A program made the position numbers and the translations under genes. A model generated the notes under the pieces. That model was not told the DNA's origin and ran no database searches. It saw nothing but the letters and a program-made list of their open reading frames with translations. From Manis javanica (lineage: Eukaryota > Chordata > Mammalia > Pholidota > Manidae): 64,000 bases of DNA. Of this stretch, positions 46,501 to 58,681 are shown piece after piece. Numbering within the stretch: the first letter of the stretch is position 1; each line of letters begins with the position of its first letter. The DNA is taken from assembly GCF_040802235.1 (NCBI RefSeq), contig NC_133164.1, positions 113,478,302-113,542,301 on the forward strand. The letters run 5' to 3'.

Positions 46501-47934
46501 ACTTTGTCTTCCCTGCATCACAAATAAATCCTAGAGGAATGATTTCCTCGGGGAAATCACCAGCTGATAAATGCCATGTGAAGCCAAGAAGCAGACCCCA
46601 CACATGCCACAATAGTTCTCAGTGTGAATGACTGATGCATTTTTTGTGAAAGGGGACAGCAATGTGCATGGGGGTGGGGGAGAGGTAAAGGAGAGGGTAT
46701 GAAGGAGGTGATTTGGGGAACCCAAACCCTGAGGTTGGGATGGGGCTTCAACAAAGGAGGACGCATAGAATGCCCCAGAAGGAGAAAGCCCAGGGGCCTT
46801 CAGGGCATGTTCTAACCTCGGTTAGTTCTTAGGGTGAGACAACTTGATAACGGCTTAGGAAAGAAGAGCGAGACATCTTGTTCTGCATTCAGTGAGCTTA
46901 GCACCATCACGCTCAATAAGTGATAGTGAATAAATGAATGAAAACGTACACAGGGTGAACCGGCACGGTGTTAGCAGGGACCAGGGAAGGGTTGCTCTGA
47001 GCCAGAGAGGAGCGAAGGGGAAGGAAGACATGTCAAAGGCACGGGGTCGTGAATGGGAGGGGAGGTGGGAGATGGCTTCAAGGTGGAAATCCTGGGAAAC
47101 TGGGAAAACAAGAGTGGGCAGCTGGAGTTGCAGCGGATGTTGCCCAAGCAGCAGCCGTGGTCACATCCCTCACTGAAGCAGGGGTGTCCTCTAGATTCAG
47201 TGTCTTACCTCATAAAACAAAGTTAAAGAATCATAAGTGCACAGAAATTCATTATATCTTATGCTATTACGGCCACATGGGACCAAGAGAAAACTGAGCA
47301 GATAGGGGGAAAATATCTCCGTGGTACATGCCTAAAGTTGCTCAAGAAGACGGGTGAGGAATCATTTTATGGAAACAGAGGGGTCCCAGGAGGCCCTGAA
47401 CATCCGGAAATTGTATTGAGACACAATTCATGTTGCCACTTGGTAGAGCTGTGCCTTTGTTCTGTCTGTTGTCATGGACTACCAATCCTGGAGAGAAAAC
47501 TAGCTCTGAAACAACTGATTAAATAAATTTAATTAACTTGGAAAACGTAAATGAGCCTCACGGGACTTCCTTCTGTTTGACCAGCTTTTAAGACATGGTC
47601 ACGTGACTCATCTGTTCTCTGTCTTGCCTGAGATGCTCTGATTATTGGATGAATTTCCTCCAAAGGTGTGTATCTGATCCTGAAATACACTCTTGTGTGT
47701 CTAGAGATTTCTTACTCAGCCTAGAGATTGTTCTTTTTTCACAACATGGACTCACCTGTCTAAAGCTAAGGCCAGGCGTGGGGAGAGAGTAATCCCACTT
47801 TCCAGAGTGACAATCAGTCCGTTGTCTGTTTGCATGTGGACAGGAACCAACACTGCAGTGTTCTTTTCTCTGTTCTTAGATTGGAATTAGTGTGAAGGTT
47901 GTCCACTGACTAAGTCATAGGCCTCAGATGTGAG
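46501..47934. other. No recognised gene or repeat
   Basis: I see nothing identifiable. Frames are below 85 aa. Confidence 0.45.
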
Positions 47935-48122
47935 CTCATCATAGTGTGGCTCTGGACCAACAGCACTGGCCTCATCTGGGATTGTGTTGGAAATGCACAT
48001 TCTCAGGCTCCACCCCAGACCTACTGAATCAGGATCTCCGCAGTCAGCATTGAGCAACCTGTGTTTTAACAAACTCGTAGGTGATTCTTATACAGGCAAG
48101 CATACAGTTTGAGCATCATTGA
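47935..48122 (+). mobile_element. hAT-Charlie MITE (MER5-type)
   Basis: 'tagtgtggctctggaccaac', 'aatgcacattctcaggctcc', 'accccagacctactgaatca', 'acctgtgttttaacaaactc' and the closing 'cagtttgagcatcattg'. It abuts the LTR that starts at about 48140. Confidence 0.75.
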
Positions 48123-48139
48123 ATGATAGCCTGGGAAAC

Positions 48140-48632
48140 TGTATTAGGGGTTCTGAAGAAACAGAGCCCATGGGCTATGGATAGATGTACAAAGAGATTT
48201 GTTACAGGAACTGTCTCAGCAGTTATGGAAGCCGAGATGACCCTTGATCTGCCATGTGCAAGCTGGAGAACCAAGAAAGCCGGCAGTGCGATCCAGCAAG
48301 AGTCCAAAGGCCTGAGAGTGCGGGAGTTGATGGTGTAAGTCCCAGTGTGAGTCCCACAGCCCATGAGCCAGGGGCACCGGTGTCCAAGGGCAGGAGAAGG
48401 GGTGTCTCTGCTCAGACAGAGAGGGAACAAGTTCACCCTTCCTCCACCTTCTTGTTCCATTAGGGCCCTCAGTGACGCCCACCATATGGGGAGAGCAGTC
48501 TACTAAGTTAACCTGTTCAAACGCTAGTCTCTTTCAGAAACACCTTCACAGACACACCCTGAAATAATGTTTTACCAGCTATCTGGGCATCCCTTTGCCT
48601 AGTCAGGTTGACACATGAAACTAACCATCATA
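48140..48632 (-). mobile_element. MLT2-type (ERVL) solo LTR, reverse
   Basis: Antisense order: 'gtattaggggttctgaagaa', 'tacaaagagatttgttacag', 'gcaagctggagaaccaagaa', 'tctttcagaaacaccttcac', 'acagacacaccctgaaataa', 'tcaggttgacacatgaaact' and 'aaccatca'. An internal segment, 48349-48407, reappears as a patch inside the L1 at 49620. Confidence 0.75.
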
Positions 48633-48808
48633 ATGACTCAAGCTAGCCTTACAGATTGAGCACAGCACACAAATTGATATTTCTACCTTCTTTCATTCAG
48701 TCAGTCACTGTTTCATTTCATCAGTTTTTTATGGGGTGCTTTCCATATGTCAGACATTGCCATGTGTGCTTGGATGATAAAGGCAGGGTTTCTGCTCTGA
48801 CGGCTGCA

Positions 48809-48911
48809 GATAAAATGCAGGGTGCCCAGTTAAATGTGAACAGCTAAATGAAAACAATTTTTTAGTGTAAGTATGTCCCCAAAATTATATGGGACATACT
48901 TACACCAAAAA
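48809..48911. repeat. Palindromic element, arms around an 11-nt loop
   Basis: The inner stem pairs 48859-48879 with 48891-48911, matching at 20 of 21 positions. Homology of the arms extends outward: left arm from about 48809, right arm to 48952, resuming at 49747 after the L1 insertion. So this was one imperfect palindrome of roughly 150-165 bp, now split. It resembles a recurrent mammalian palindromic repeat, but I cannot name the family. Confidence 0.8.
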
Positions 48912-48939
48912 TCATTCTTTACCTGAAATTTGAAAGTAA

Positions 48940-48952
48940 CTGGGTGCCATGT
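48940..48952 (+). repeat. L1 target-site duplication, left copy
   Basis: CTGGGTGCCATGT, identical to 49734-49746. Confidence 0.95.
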
Positions 48953-49733
48953 TTTTTTTTGGTATCATTAATTTACAATTACATGGGCAACATTATGGTT
49001 ACTAGACTCCCCCGGTTATCAAGTCCCCACCACATACCCCATTACAGTTGCTGTCCATCAGCGTAGTAAGATGCTACAGAATCACTACTTGTCTTCTCTG
49101 TGCTATACTGCCTTCCCCGTGCCCCCCTGTACATTATGTGTGCTAATCATAATGCCCCTTTTTCCCCCTTATCCTTCCCTTCCCACCCATCCTCCCCAGT
49201 CCCTTTCCCCTTGGTAACTGTTAGTCCATTCTTGGGTTCTGTGAATCTGCTGCTGTTTTGTTCCTTCAGTTTTTTCTTTGTTCTTATGCTCCACAGATGA
49301 GTGAAATCATTTGGTACTTGTCTTTTCCACCCGGCTTATTTCACTGAGCATAATACCCTCTAGCTCCATCCATATTGTTGCAAATGGTAGGATTTGTTTT
49401 CGTCTTATGGCTGAATAATATTCCATTGTGTATACGTACCACATTTTCTTTATCCATCCATCTACTGATGGACGCTTAGGTTGCTTCCATTTTTTGGCTA
49501 TTGTAAATAGTGCTGTGATAAACATAGGGATGCATCTGTCTTTTTCAAACTGGGCTCCTGCATTCTTAGGGTAAATTCCTAGGAGTGGAATTCCTGGGTC
49601 AAATGGTATTTCTATTTCTGAGTCCCACAGCCCATGAGCCAGGGGTACCAGGGACCAAGGACAGGAGAAGGTGTGTCTAGTTTTTTGAGGAACCTCCATA
49701 CTGCTTTCCACAATGGTTGAACTAATTTACATT
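48953..49733 (-). mobile_element. 5'-truncated L1, minus orientation
   Basis: 781 bp with an exact 13-bp TSD. A poly(A) (T run at 48953-48960) is followed by the same 3' UTR as the 36970 element and the last part of ORF2. The minus frame 49307-49711 preserves 'IPLLGIYPKNAG' and 'YTMEYYSAIRRKQIL'. The copy is interrupted by a 59-bp foreign segment at 49620-49678. It inserted into the right arm of the palindrome. Confidence 0.95.
49620..49678 (+). other. 59-bp LTR-derived patch inside the L1
   Basis: It matches 48349-48407 in the MLT2-type LTR at 53 of 59 positions, same strand and same length. It sits between L1 sequences that would otherwise be contiguous ('tttctatttct' and 'agttttttgagg'), with TCT at both edges. 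It leaves the minus frame open while changing its protein sequence. Confidence 0.85.
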
Positions 49734-49746
49734 CTGGGTGCCATGT
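49734..49746 (+). repeat. L1 target-site duplication, right copy
   Basis: CTGGGTGCCATGT, identical to 48940-48952. Confidence 0.95.
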
Positions 49747-49869
49747 ATTTTTATTTGCTAAATCTGGCCATCTAACCAAAAAGAAGTAAACTTATTTAAA
49801 GAAGCAATACTTTTCAGTGGGGTATGTGCCATTAAGAACATAAAATGGGGTAATACAGCACAGAGAGTG

Positions 49870-51050
49870 GCTGGTTAGAGAAACCCTCTCTGAGAAGCTG
49901 GGAGACAGCCACATGTAGATCTAAGAGAGGAATATCCCAGACAAGAGGAACAATTTAGTGCAAAGTCCCTAAGGTGAGAAAGATCCTAATATGTCCTAGG
50001 AGTTGACCAAACATCAGCATGGATGAGCAGAGTGAGTGACAGGGAAAGAGGCAGAAGATGGGGAGAGAGGGGTGAACAGGAGCTCATTCATGTCGGCCTC
50101 AGCAGGCTAGCGGGTGAAACTTATTCTTCATTGGACAATTTTAAGCACAGAGGAGCTGCAGGCCCAGCTGTGTGGTTTTAGATGCTATCCTGGCTTCTGC
50201 AAGGAGAATGGTTTGTAAGAGGGGTGAGAGTGGGAAGCAGGGAGGCAGGTGAGGAAAGGCTCGTGAGGTCCAGGCTGGAGGTGGTAACAGGGTGGTAGTA
50301 CAGGTATGGGAAGAAATGGACACATTGGAGAGAGATTTTGGAGAATGGAGAAGACTTGCTAATGGACAGCAGGTGGTGAGTGGAGGGAGAGGAAACAACG
50401 TGGGTTGATGGTACTTTTTGCTGAGATGGAAAAGGATTGGGGGTGGATAGGTTTTGGCCAGGGGAAATTGAGCTCCTTTCTGGACAGATTGCATTTAAGA
50501 AATCTATGAGATTTAAGTTAGGAAAATCAAATACATGATTTCAGAGCTAGAGATGGAAATTTGGGAATGATCAGCATATACATGGTATGTATACTATGGA
50601 ACTGATTAATAATACCTGGGCAGTAACTGTAGATAAAGAGACATGGGTCCAGGACCAAACAGGGACCTCCCACACTGAGAGGTCAAGCCACAGAGAAGGA
50701 GCCAACGAGGAGGCTGTGGTGGGACAAGACCAGACAACTAGGTATATTCAAAGCCAAGAAAGAAGTCCAGGAGCAGGTGGGGGTGGTCAGTTGTGCTGAA
50801 AGGTCAAATAAAACACAGAAATGTGATCACTGGCTTTACAACATGGAGATCACTGCAACCTCGAAAAGAGGAATTTTGGTGGAAGAGTGGGATCAGAATC
50901 CTATGTGGAGTAGGTCACAGAAACGAATGTAGATGAGTAGGCAGAGGCACCCATTGTGACGGACTCTTTGGAGAAGTTTTACTGTAAAAGGGAGAGAAAT
51001 AGGATTGATAGTTGGAGAAGGAGTTAGGATCAAGGGAAGAATTTTTTTTG
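49870..51050 (-). mobile_element. L2 LINE, long reverse fragment
   Basis: The plus strand shows antisense L2 order over 1.2 kb: 'gtgcaaagtccctaaggtga', 'ggtccaggctggaggtggta', 'gaaatggacacattggagag', 'gggaatgatcagcatataca', 'actgagaggtcaagccacag', 'agttgtgctgaaaggtcaaa' and 'catggagatcactgcaacct'. All frames are broken. Confidence 0.7.
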
Positions 51051-52094
51051 AGCAATGGAAAGTACTGGAACATTTTACATTGATGGGACTAATCTAATAG
51101 AAATTGATGCTGCAAGAGAGAGCGGAGAAAATTGCAGGAGTGAAGTTCTTGAGGGACAAGAGGGGATAAAGATTAACAGCACCAGGAAAAGGGTTGCCCT
51201 TTGACATGAGCAAGGAGAGTTCATCCGTTATAATAAGAGAGAAGGCACAGGTGCAGATTTGCTCAGGGGACGACGAAGAGGTCCCATGTGGAAGTATTTT
51301 TTATTCAACATCCGTGTCATCACAAAAATTGTGTGTATATGTAGGGGGACATAATAATGTAGTTCAGAGGAGCAACAACGCCTGGCTGGGGGGGGCAGCA
51401 GGGGGACAAGGAGGAGGATCTGAGGGTCTAGCTCTTTCTAATCCAGACTTAGGAGTGAATCCTCTTGTTTTCAACCCCATCCCAACCACTGGATTTGGAG
51501 ATGTCTAGGGGTCCAGATCCCCCACCTTTCGAGGATTCACGGTGGATTCAACCTGCAGCTTCCCCAGGTGTAGACACTTAGCAGAGAAAGCTGAAACTAA
51601 ATTAGATGCTCTTTGTTCAAACACTGTGTCTTTCAAAATTCTGTTGACATTTTTTGCCCTTTCCCGTTTGTTTCTTCCCATTCCATTCCTTTTATGACTA
51701 GTTAGTGGGTTTGGAGAGGGAGTCTTCAATCTGCAGTTAACTGGAAACGGACAGCTGTGGGTGAGAAGGCAAATGCCTGGGTGAATCACCCTTATCAGAG
51801 CCTATGCTAAGAAATCTCTGGCTTTCAGTCCACATCCATAGCTATGTGGACTAAAAAATAATAGTAAGTTCTGAAGAAAAATATTAATCTACATCACAGT
51901 TTTATCTGTATATGCCTAAGCCTAAAAAACAGGTACCACATTTCCTCTTGAATGACCAATAAAGCGGTTGCATGTAGTTACAATAATAAGGACCATTCAC
52001 TGTATCCGCACTCTCCGACTTCCAGCCATTGCCTTCCTGTTACACTGCACTGGCTCTCAGCGCTGCTGCTGTGGCTAATGTGAAGATGAAGGTG
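51051..52094. other. No recognised gene or repeat
   Basis: A 104-aa frame (plus, 51194-51508) has no recognisable domain. I see nothing else. Confidence 0.45.
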
Positions 52095-52330
52095 ATGAAA
52101 ACAACAGGTGACACTCACATGGCCCTAGCTATGTGCCAACTGCTTTTAATATTTTAATCCTCACCACCATCCCTTCCTACAATTACTATTACTGTCCCCA
52201 GCAGGATAATAAAGCACAGAGCAGCTAAGTCACTTGCACAAGTTCATGTGCTAGAATAGTTCAAATAGAATAGAACGGTTCAAAGTCAGGACTTGAACCC
52301 AGGAAGTCCTACTCAAGAGTCTTTGCCTGT
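52095..52330 (-). repeat. MIR SINE, reverse
   Basis: Antisense MIR: 'ctatgtgccaactgctttta', 'aatcctcaccaccatccctt', 'cagctaagtcacttgcacaa' and 'caggacttgaacccaggaag'. Confidence 0.85.
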
Positions 52331-52339
52331 ATGAATGCA

Positions 52340-52530
52340 CCCAAGACAACAGTACTTGAATTTATGTATCGCCTTACAACTTCAAGAGCAGTTTCACATG
52401 ACGTCATTTCATCCTCGCAGTCCCACCATGCAGTTAAGAGAACTGAGGCCTCTCTGACTTCGGATAGTAAGGTCACTAGTGGTACAGGGATGCACTTTGT
52501 TTTCAACTTACAGAGCCTGACAGCCCTCAC
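52340..52530 (-). repeat. MIR SINE, reverse, diverged
   Basis: 'cacatgacgtcatttcatcc', 'ttaagagaactgaggcctct' and 'agtaaggtcactagtggtac' follow antisense MIR order. This is a second copy next to the first. Confidence 0.6.
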
Positions 52531-54239
52531 CTCTGCTCTTCCACTAGTTCATTGTGGTCATCACAACCACTCGCTTACACAAAATTCCAAAGAGGCATCA
52601 TAAAGGCAGTATAAATAAATACTTCAGTGCAAGTTGTAAATTGTTGGTTTAAACCTCAGAAAGTAATTTCCATAGAAATGACGGAGTCACCGTGACTAGG
52701 TGCGTAGGGCTAACCCATAAATGCCAGAAGGTTGCGTACTGTTACCATGCTAACCACAGTACTCCAGGGCTGGGGGTGGAGCGGAGCCCAGGGAGGAAGA
52801 GGACAGCCCGGTGGCGGTGACAGTGCCTCCCACCGGAGCGTGAGGCATGGAGGTGCAGAGGTGTCTGGGAACAGCTGGCTGGGGCTCAGGCAAAGGCCAA
52901 TTATATAAGCTGTTAAGTGAAGCCAGCTGGACACACGTCTGCTGCCACACAAACCTGGGCCACTTAAGTACAAGGGAATAAAATTTGCCATTTTGTCAAA
53001 GAAATTTCCTGCCACTACATACCCTCCCATCTAAGAGACATGGAACCTGAGTTTCTGTGCTTAAAGGACCAAGGGTAGAAGAGGGGAAATGACAGGCCCG
53101 AGGCCAGCGGAGAGCCTGTGAATGGAAGGATCACTGTGTCCAAACGGGGCCTATTTCCTGCACGAATTCTGCTTTCCCTCTAGTTGTTGGGCCCTAGTTT
53201 TACTATTCACCTGCGGACATACAGTTAGAGGCTCTTTCGATCCCAGGGCAACATCACAAGAATCTCATATTCTGAGCTAATGTCATCAGGAATTTTTAAT
53301 GAAGCATCTGAGTTTTACTCCGGATTTGGAGTAAAGCGCTGCCAGCTTGCCCCAGGGTAAGAGCTAGGCCCTGTTATGTTTCGGTTGATTAATTATAATA
53401 ATTGTAACCATAATAATCATTCATTCATTCAGTTATCCATCTACCGCCTTCGTTCCTTCTAAAAGCTATGTGAGGTGACCAAATGCGATGACGAGGAGGA
53501 GGAGGGGGAGGGTGGGAGTCCACGAATTCCTTCGTTCTTCTGCAATTATGGAAGAGAAAACATTTCCATGCAGAGGGCTCGCTTCTCCGGCTGCCAGTGC
53601 TTAAGAGATTGTTTTATTCTACTTTGTATTTTTCCTGAGAGAAATTAAACAGGTCTTGCAACCCAGCCTGATTCCTGACCGTGAAGTATCCATGCTGTTT
53701 ATTATCAGAGGATCTGATAAGAGAGCAGCCATCTTACATTCCAGAGGCTTCTGATGGCTTGACCAGAAGCTAGGCCAGGGCCTGGGGATCAACACAGCCT
53801 TCAGAGCCCTATTGCTGCAAGGCTGGGAGAAGACAGTACCTTCTGAAGTCTTAGAATAAGCAAAACTCCATGGAGCGATTTTTATTTTGAGCTCAAAATG
53901 CACCACAGAAAAACAGTCACAATTTGAATCACCTCTTTGCTCAGCAGCCAGTCATGCTGGGGGCTCCAGGGCCCCTCCCTGGTCACTGTGGTCCAGGCCA
54001 TCCATGCATCTTCTCAACACCACCACTAGGGACGGCCGGTTGTCTGCCGAAAGGGAGACAAATTCTTTTTTTATTACGATATTGAGAAAATTGAGGCCAG
54101 TATCAAAAATTGTTTCTACTTGTTCCTCTTCCTGACTAAACAATGGTCTACATCTGAAACCCATCCTGTCTTCTTTGTTTTGATTCAAGGTCAGTTTTTC
54201 CACCTATGTTCTGACCCTTTATTCTTTCAGCTCCTACAG
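52531..54239. other. No recognised gene or repeat
   Basis: A compact TATA/CCAAT-like string (52897-52909) lies between two CAGCTG E-boxes (about 52873 and 52924) but lacks promoter spacing. I see nothing else firm. Confidence 0.4.
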
Positions 54240-55535
54240 TCTTTTTTCTAATTGAGGTTTACATGCCATAAAATTAACCATTTGAAAGTGAGCAATTAGT
54301 GGAATTTAGTACGTCACATTTAGAATGTGCAACCATTCCCTCTATCTAGTTCTAAAACATTTTCATCACCCCAAAATAAAACCCCATACCCATTAAGGAG
54401 TCACTTCCGATTTCCACCTCCTCCCAGCCCCTGGCAACCACCAGTCTGCTTTCTGACCTTTTGGATTTACCTATTCCAGATATTTCATACGAAGGAAATC
54501 ATATTGTACTACCTGTGCATCTGGCTTCTTTCATTTGGCATAACGTTTTTGAGGTTCATCCACATTGTTGCATGTACCAGTATTTCATTCTTTTTGCGGC
54601 TACATAATATTCCATCATATGAATATACCACGATTTGTTTATCCATTCATCTGCAGATGGACGTTTGTGTTGTTTCCACTTCCTGGCAATTGTGAACCCT
54701 GCTGCTGTGACATTCATGTTCAATTTTAATAGTATTTGTTTTACTTTCTTTTGGATGTATGCCTAGGAGTAGAATGGCCATGTCGTATGATAATTTTTTA
54801 TTTAACTTACCAAGGAACCACAAAAATGTTTTCTACAGGGGCTGAACCATTTTACATTCCCACCAGCAATGAACAAGCATTCCGTTTTCTTAATGTCATC
54901 ATTAACACTTCTTGGTCAATAGCGAGGTATCCATTTTCATTTCTAATTTTAGTTATTTGCATCTTATTTTCTATTTTCTATTTCAATGTAGCTACAGTCT
55001 TGTCAGTTTTGTTGATCATTTTTAAAGAATCGACTTTTGTTTCACAGATTCTCTCTGTGGTTTTATTATCTATTCCAGTGATCTCTGCTATGATCTTTTT
55101 ATTTCATTCCTTCTGCTGACTTTGGGTTTCCTCTGTTTTTAATCTAGTCCCTTAACCATTATGTTTATTGCTTTGAGACCTTTCTTCTTTTTTAATGTAA
55201 GTTTCCCTCTGAGCTCTGCTTTCACTGCATCCTATAAGCATTGTTTTGTTGTTTTAGTTTTCATTCATTTTAAAGTGATTTCTGATTTCCCTTGTGATTT
55301 CTTCTTGGACCCCTTGCTTAAGAATGTGCTGTTTAATTTCCATGTAGTTATGAATTTTCCAATTTTCCTTCTATTATTGATTTCTCACAACATTCTGTTC
55401 TGGCCTGAAAAGCAACTTTATATGATTTCAATCTTTTTAAATGTATTGAGATTATTTTTGTGGCCTAAACTATGTTCTGTCTTGGAGAATGTTCCACGTG
55501 CACTTGTGAAGAATGGATATTCTGCTATCAGGTCC
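54240..55535 (-). mobile_element. Old L1 (L1M), reverse, internally deleted
   Basis: Antisense 3' UTR and ORF2 C-terminus (54240-54895: 'gcctaggagtagaatggcca', 'ttttacattcccaccagcaa') run directly into antisense EN-proximal ORF2 (about 54910-55535: 'tccacgtgcacttgtgaaga', 'cttgagattatttttgtggc'-like sequence near 55445). The RT core, roughly 2 kb, is absent, so there is an internal deletion near 54900. Confidence 0.75.
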
Positions 55536-55939
55536 TCCTAGTTTTTGCAGATCAGCTGGGGAACTTCTTCGACTCTGCCTTAGACTTCACCTCCTACCAG
55601 CATGGAACCCAAAGATCAGCCAGAGTTGCAAGAATAGATCATCCGTTCAGGCCTTTTCCAAGAATGCGTCTGGCCCTGGGCATCTATGTTGCTCTCCAGA
55701 TTACTTAGTACACAAGGCAGCCCTTCAGAGTATTTATTCCTGCCCCCCACTCCCCAAGAATCTTCCTCCTTCCCAGGCTTTTGGGTCTGTCTGCTGCCTG
55801 CCTGTTGATCCCTTGTCCCAGGCATCTGCAAGCAGTGTATGTCTTCACATGCTTTTGCCTTTCCTGTGATGTCATTCACCTGCCGTCAGATTTTGCTCCA
55901 TCCCTCCCTTCACTTCTGTAATTTTCCTCAATATCCCCC
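55536..55939. other. No recognised gene or repeat
   Basis: Pyrimidine-rich, possibly the 5' continuation of the following L2. Nothing is distinctive. Confidence 0.35.
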
Positions 55940-57262
55940 ACCTCCTCTGGTGTCTTCCCTTAGATGACAAGTGGTTCTAATCTCACCCGCCTAAAAGGAA
56001 AGGCACCTTGGTCCCATTCCTCTTCTCTAATGGGTTGTTTACATTCTCTGTCTCCACTTAAGCTTCCTTTTGCCCCACAAACTCCCTGCATTCTGGTTTC
56101 TAGGAAAACTCTGCTCCCTAAAGACCACATATGGTTCCCAATTGCTCCGAGGAGCATGTGTGTTTCAGTCCTCTTTTCACCTTCCTGGGGCATTGTTCCT
56201 TATTAACTTAGCCCTCCTTCCTGAAACACTTGCTCTTCTCGGCTTCCACGGCCTTTCCTGGTTTGTGATTCCTGACATTTATGATTCTTCTTTTCTTTTG
56301 TAGGCTCTTCTTCCTCTGTTCATTCTTCAAACCCCAGCATCCCTAAAGCTTACTCCTCCACCCACAGTCCCTGTCCCACTCTCCCTGCGTGATCTCCTCC
56401 GCACCCATTGCTCAGCATTATCTGTGCACTAACTCCCAGATCTGTTTCACTAGCACTTTTGTTTCCTTCATCGGAAGGGGACTTACATAACATATCCTAT
56501 TTCCTACGAGATAGATAGGTGCGTAAACGTCATGCCTGTACCGAAACCTCTCTCTTCCTCTTAATCACAGATGGTAGCACCACCTGTCACTGGGTTAGAA
56601 ACCTGAGTGTCATTTTAAATTCCTTCCTGTCCTTCATCATCAACCCCCAGCCAATCACTTAGTGTTTCTCACTTTGGCCCAGTTTTCTCCATCCTTGTCA
56701 CCGATGTCCCAATGCAGGCCTGCCGTCATTCCCCACTGCACCCCTGTGGCAGCATCCTCGCTCAGTCCTATCATTCCCAAATCCTTCCCTCAGCTGCCGA
56801 AGAGATCGTCCTAAATGCAGCCTGATCATGTCCTTCCTGTTCTCAGTTCTTTGGTGCCTGCCCACCTCCTATGGCTCCTTCACAGAGCAGGCTCCTCATA
56901 TCTCCCAGCTGGCACCTCCTGCCTCCAGCTTTAGTCGAGTAGCTCTGGGCTGCAGCCATTCACCATGCTTGCCATGCCTGTCCTTGCCTCTGCACCTCTC
57001 CTCCTCTCCCACCCCTAACTTCTGCTCACACTGGCCTTAAGGGGAGGCCCCTTGCTTGGCCCCGCCCTCCCTGCACCTCCCCTGAGCCCGGGGAACACGT
57101 TGGGCCCATTCCTGTGGCTGCATTCATGCACCGCTCTGTACTCTGTGTCTCTGCCTTTCACTGGATTGGAAGCTCTTTGCATACCCATTACCTGGTTCCA
57201 TTCCTGCCACATTGTTGATCCTCAAAGTTAAATGGAATAAATGAATGAATGAATGACGTAAG
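55940..57262 (+). mobile_element. L2 LINE, long sense fragment
   Basis: 'cagatctgtttcactagcac' is followed by 'gttagaaacctgagtgtcat' (56597), 'ctgatcatgtccttcctgtt' (56822), 'caccatgcttgccatgcctg' (56960), 'ttggaagctctttgcatacc' (57167) and the terminal 'ataaatgaatgaatgaatga' (57238). This is the sense L2 order through its 3' end. The 5' limit is uncertain. Confidence 0.7.
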
Positions 57263-58470
57263 ATGTTTGCCCTTTCTTTGGGGAGGATTGGCAAAAGAAA
57301 AATTAGAGGCAATAACTGGAAATGATTATGGGAAAAGTTTCAAACAGAAAACATTACACTGCTGGGTAATCTAATTTTTAAAATGCTTGGTATTTAAAGT
57401 ATTTTTAAGAGTAGCATTTGAACTCTATGGAAGTCTAAATTGGGAGGGGTTAGCAGAGGTCATCTGTCTCAACATCCAGTTTCTAAAGCATAGTTATTAC
57501 AAAGAGAAGAAAAACTGAATGTTCATTTTTTTTAAATGCCTTTTAAAAATAGTTTCTTATGTCTTAAACTATCCTTGGGTGATGAGCCTTCCAATATCCA
57601 GACCCGCTGAGTTCAAACTGTTAAGCTCCAATACTAAAATAAGCTCCAGGGCCAGCCTGGAGAAGGTCTGGCATGGAGAAGACATGGTGTTGCCGAGTAA
57701 CTTGCAGGCGACGCCCGTCACAGGCTTGCCCTTCTGCGCGACATTCCAGGCAGCCAGGAGCATGGAACCTTACTTTCCAAGGTACTGTTATCTCTGTTGC
57801 CAGGAGGACATCAAGTTTATTTGCCTTTCTCACTCTTGCTGTTTCATTGATTGATTGATAATGATTTTAAATGTGTGAGGCTGGGAAAAAAAAATCTTCC
57901 TGATTGTGTTCCTCTAGGTCCATTTGCAAAGAGCAGATGTACTTGTCAAGGACCGTGACGTGACTAACAGACTGGGAGGGCTTTTGCATTATATAGAGAG
58001 AAAAATCATCATTACTTTTTAAAGCAGAGGGTAGAGAAGGGGAGGCAGATTAGAGACAAATCGTTTTATTCCCTCGTCTGGCAAAAGGAGGAGGGGGGGG
58101 GTCACTGTCAAACCCTCGGGGAATGACTGAGAAAGAGGAACAAGGGAACGACAGCAGGTGGGAAGAGATGTGACTGTTCAGCTGCTGGGAATGAAAAGCT
58201 AACAGACGCAGCATCACCTGTAGGGTCCCAATCTCAAAACCAGAATTGGGGCTGCAGAGCAGACGCACAATATAGTAATAATAGTAAACAGAATGACTAA
58301 TAAACCACACTGGCCAGAACGTCATCTCTAACATCTGGGTAGAGTCAGAAGAGGAAAGAAAGCCGTCAGAGTTGGAGCTGTGGGGGTGGAATTAAAATAG
58401 TCCAAAGGATGGGTGTAAATAGACGGATCCCTTGAAGAACGGAAAAGGGTTGAGAGGTCAAACCAAGGCA
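57263..58470. other. No recognised gene or repeat
   Basis: I see nothing identifiable. A 111-aa frame (57519-57854) shows no domain. Confidence 0.45.
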
Positions 58471-58681
58471 GTGATTCTTAACCAGAAGTGACTGTGGCAC
58501 CCAAGGGACATTTGGCAAAGGCTGGTGACATGTTTGGTTGTCACAGCCGGGTGGGGCAGGGGTACTACAGGCAGCTGGCGACTAGCGGCCAGGAATGCTG
58601 CTCACCATACACAGCGCAGGGCAGGGAGTCATCCAGGCCAAGCATCAGCCGTGCTGAGAGTGAGAAACCCTGATCTAAGGG
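58471..58681 (+). mobile_element. MER20 (hAT-Charlie MITE)
   Basis: 'cagtgattcttaaccagaag', 'aagggacatttggcaaaggc', 'catgtttggttgtcacagcc', 'aggaatgctgctcaccatac' and the closing 'gtgagaaaccctgat' give MER20 nearly end to end. Confidence 0.9.

Noticed and set aside
49307..49711. 134-aa minus ORF read as a possible chimeric gene
   Set aside because: It is the L1 ORF2 C-terminus joined to the 59-bp LTR patch in a dead, truncated copy. It is interesting as a junction, not as a gene.
52897..52909. CCAAT and TATA-like string suggesting a promoter
   Set aside because: The two motifs overlap almost completely, which is not promoter spacing, and no transcript evidence exists.
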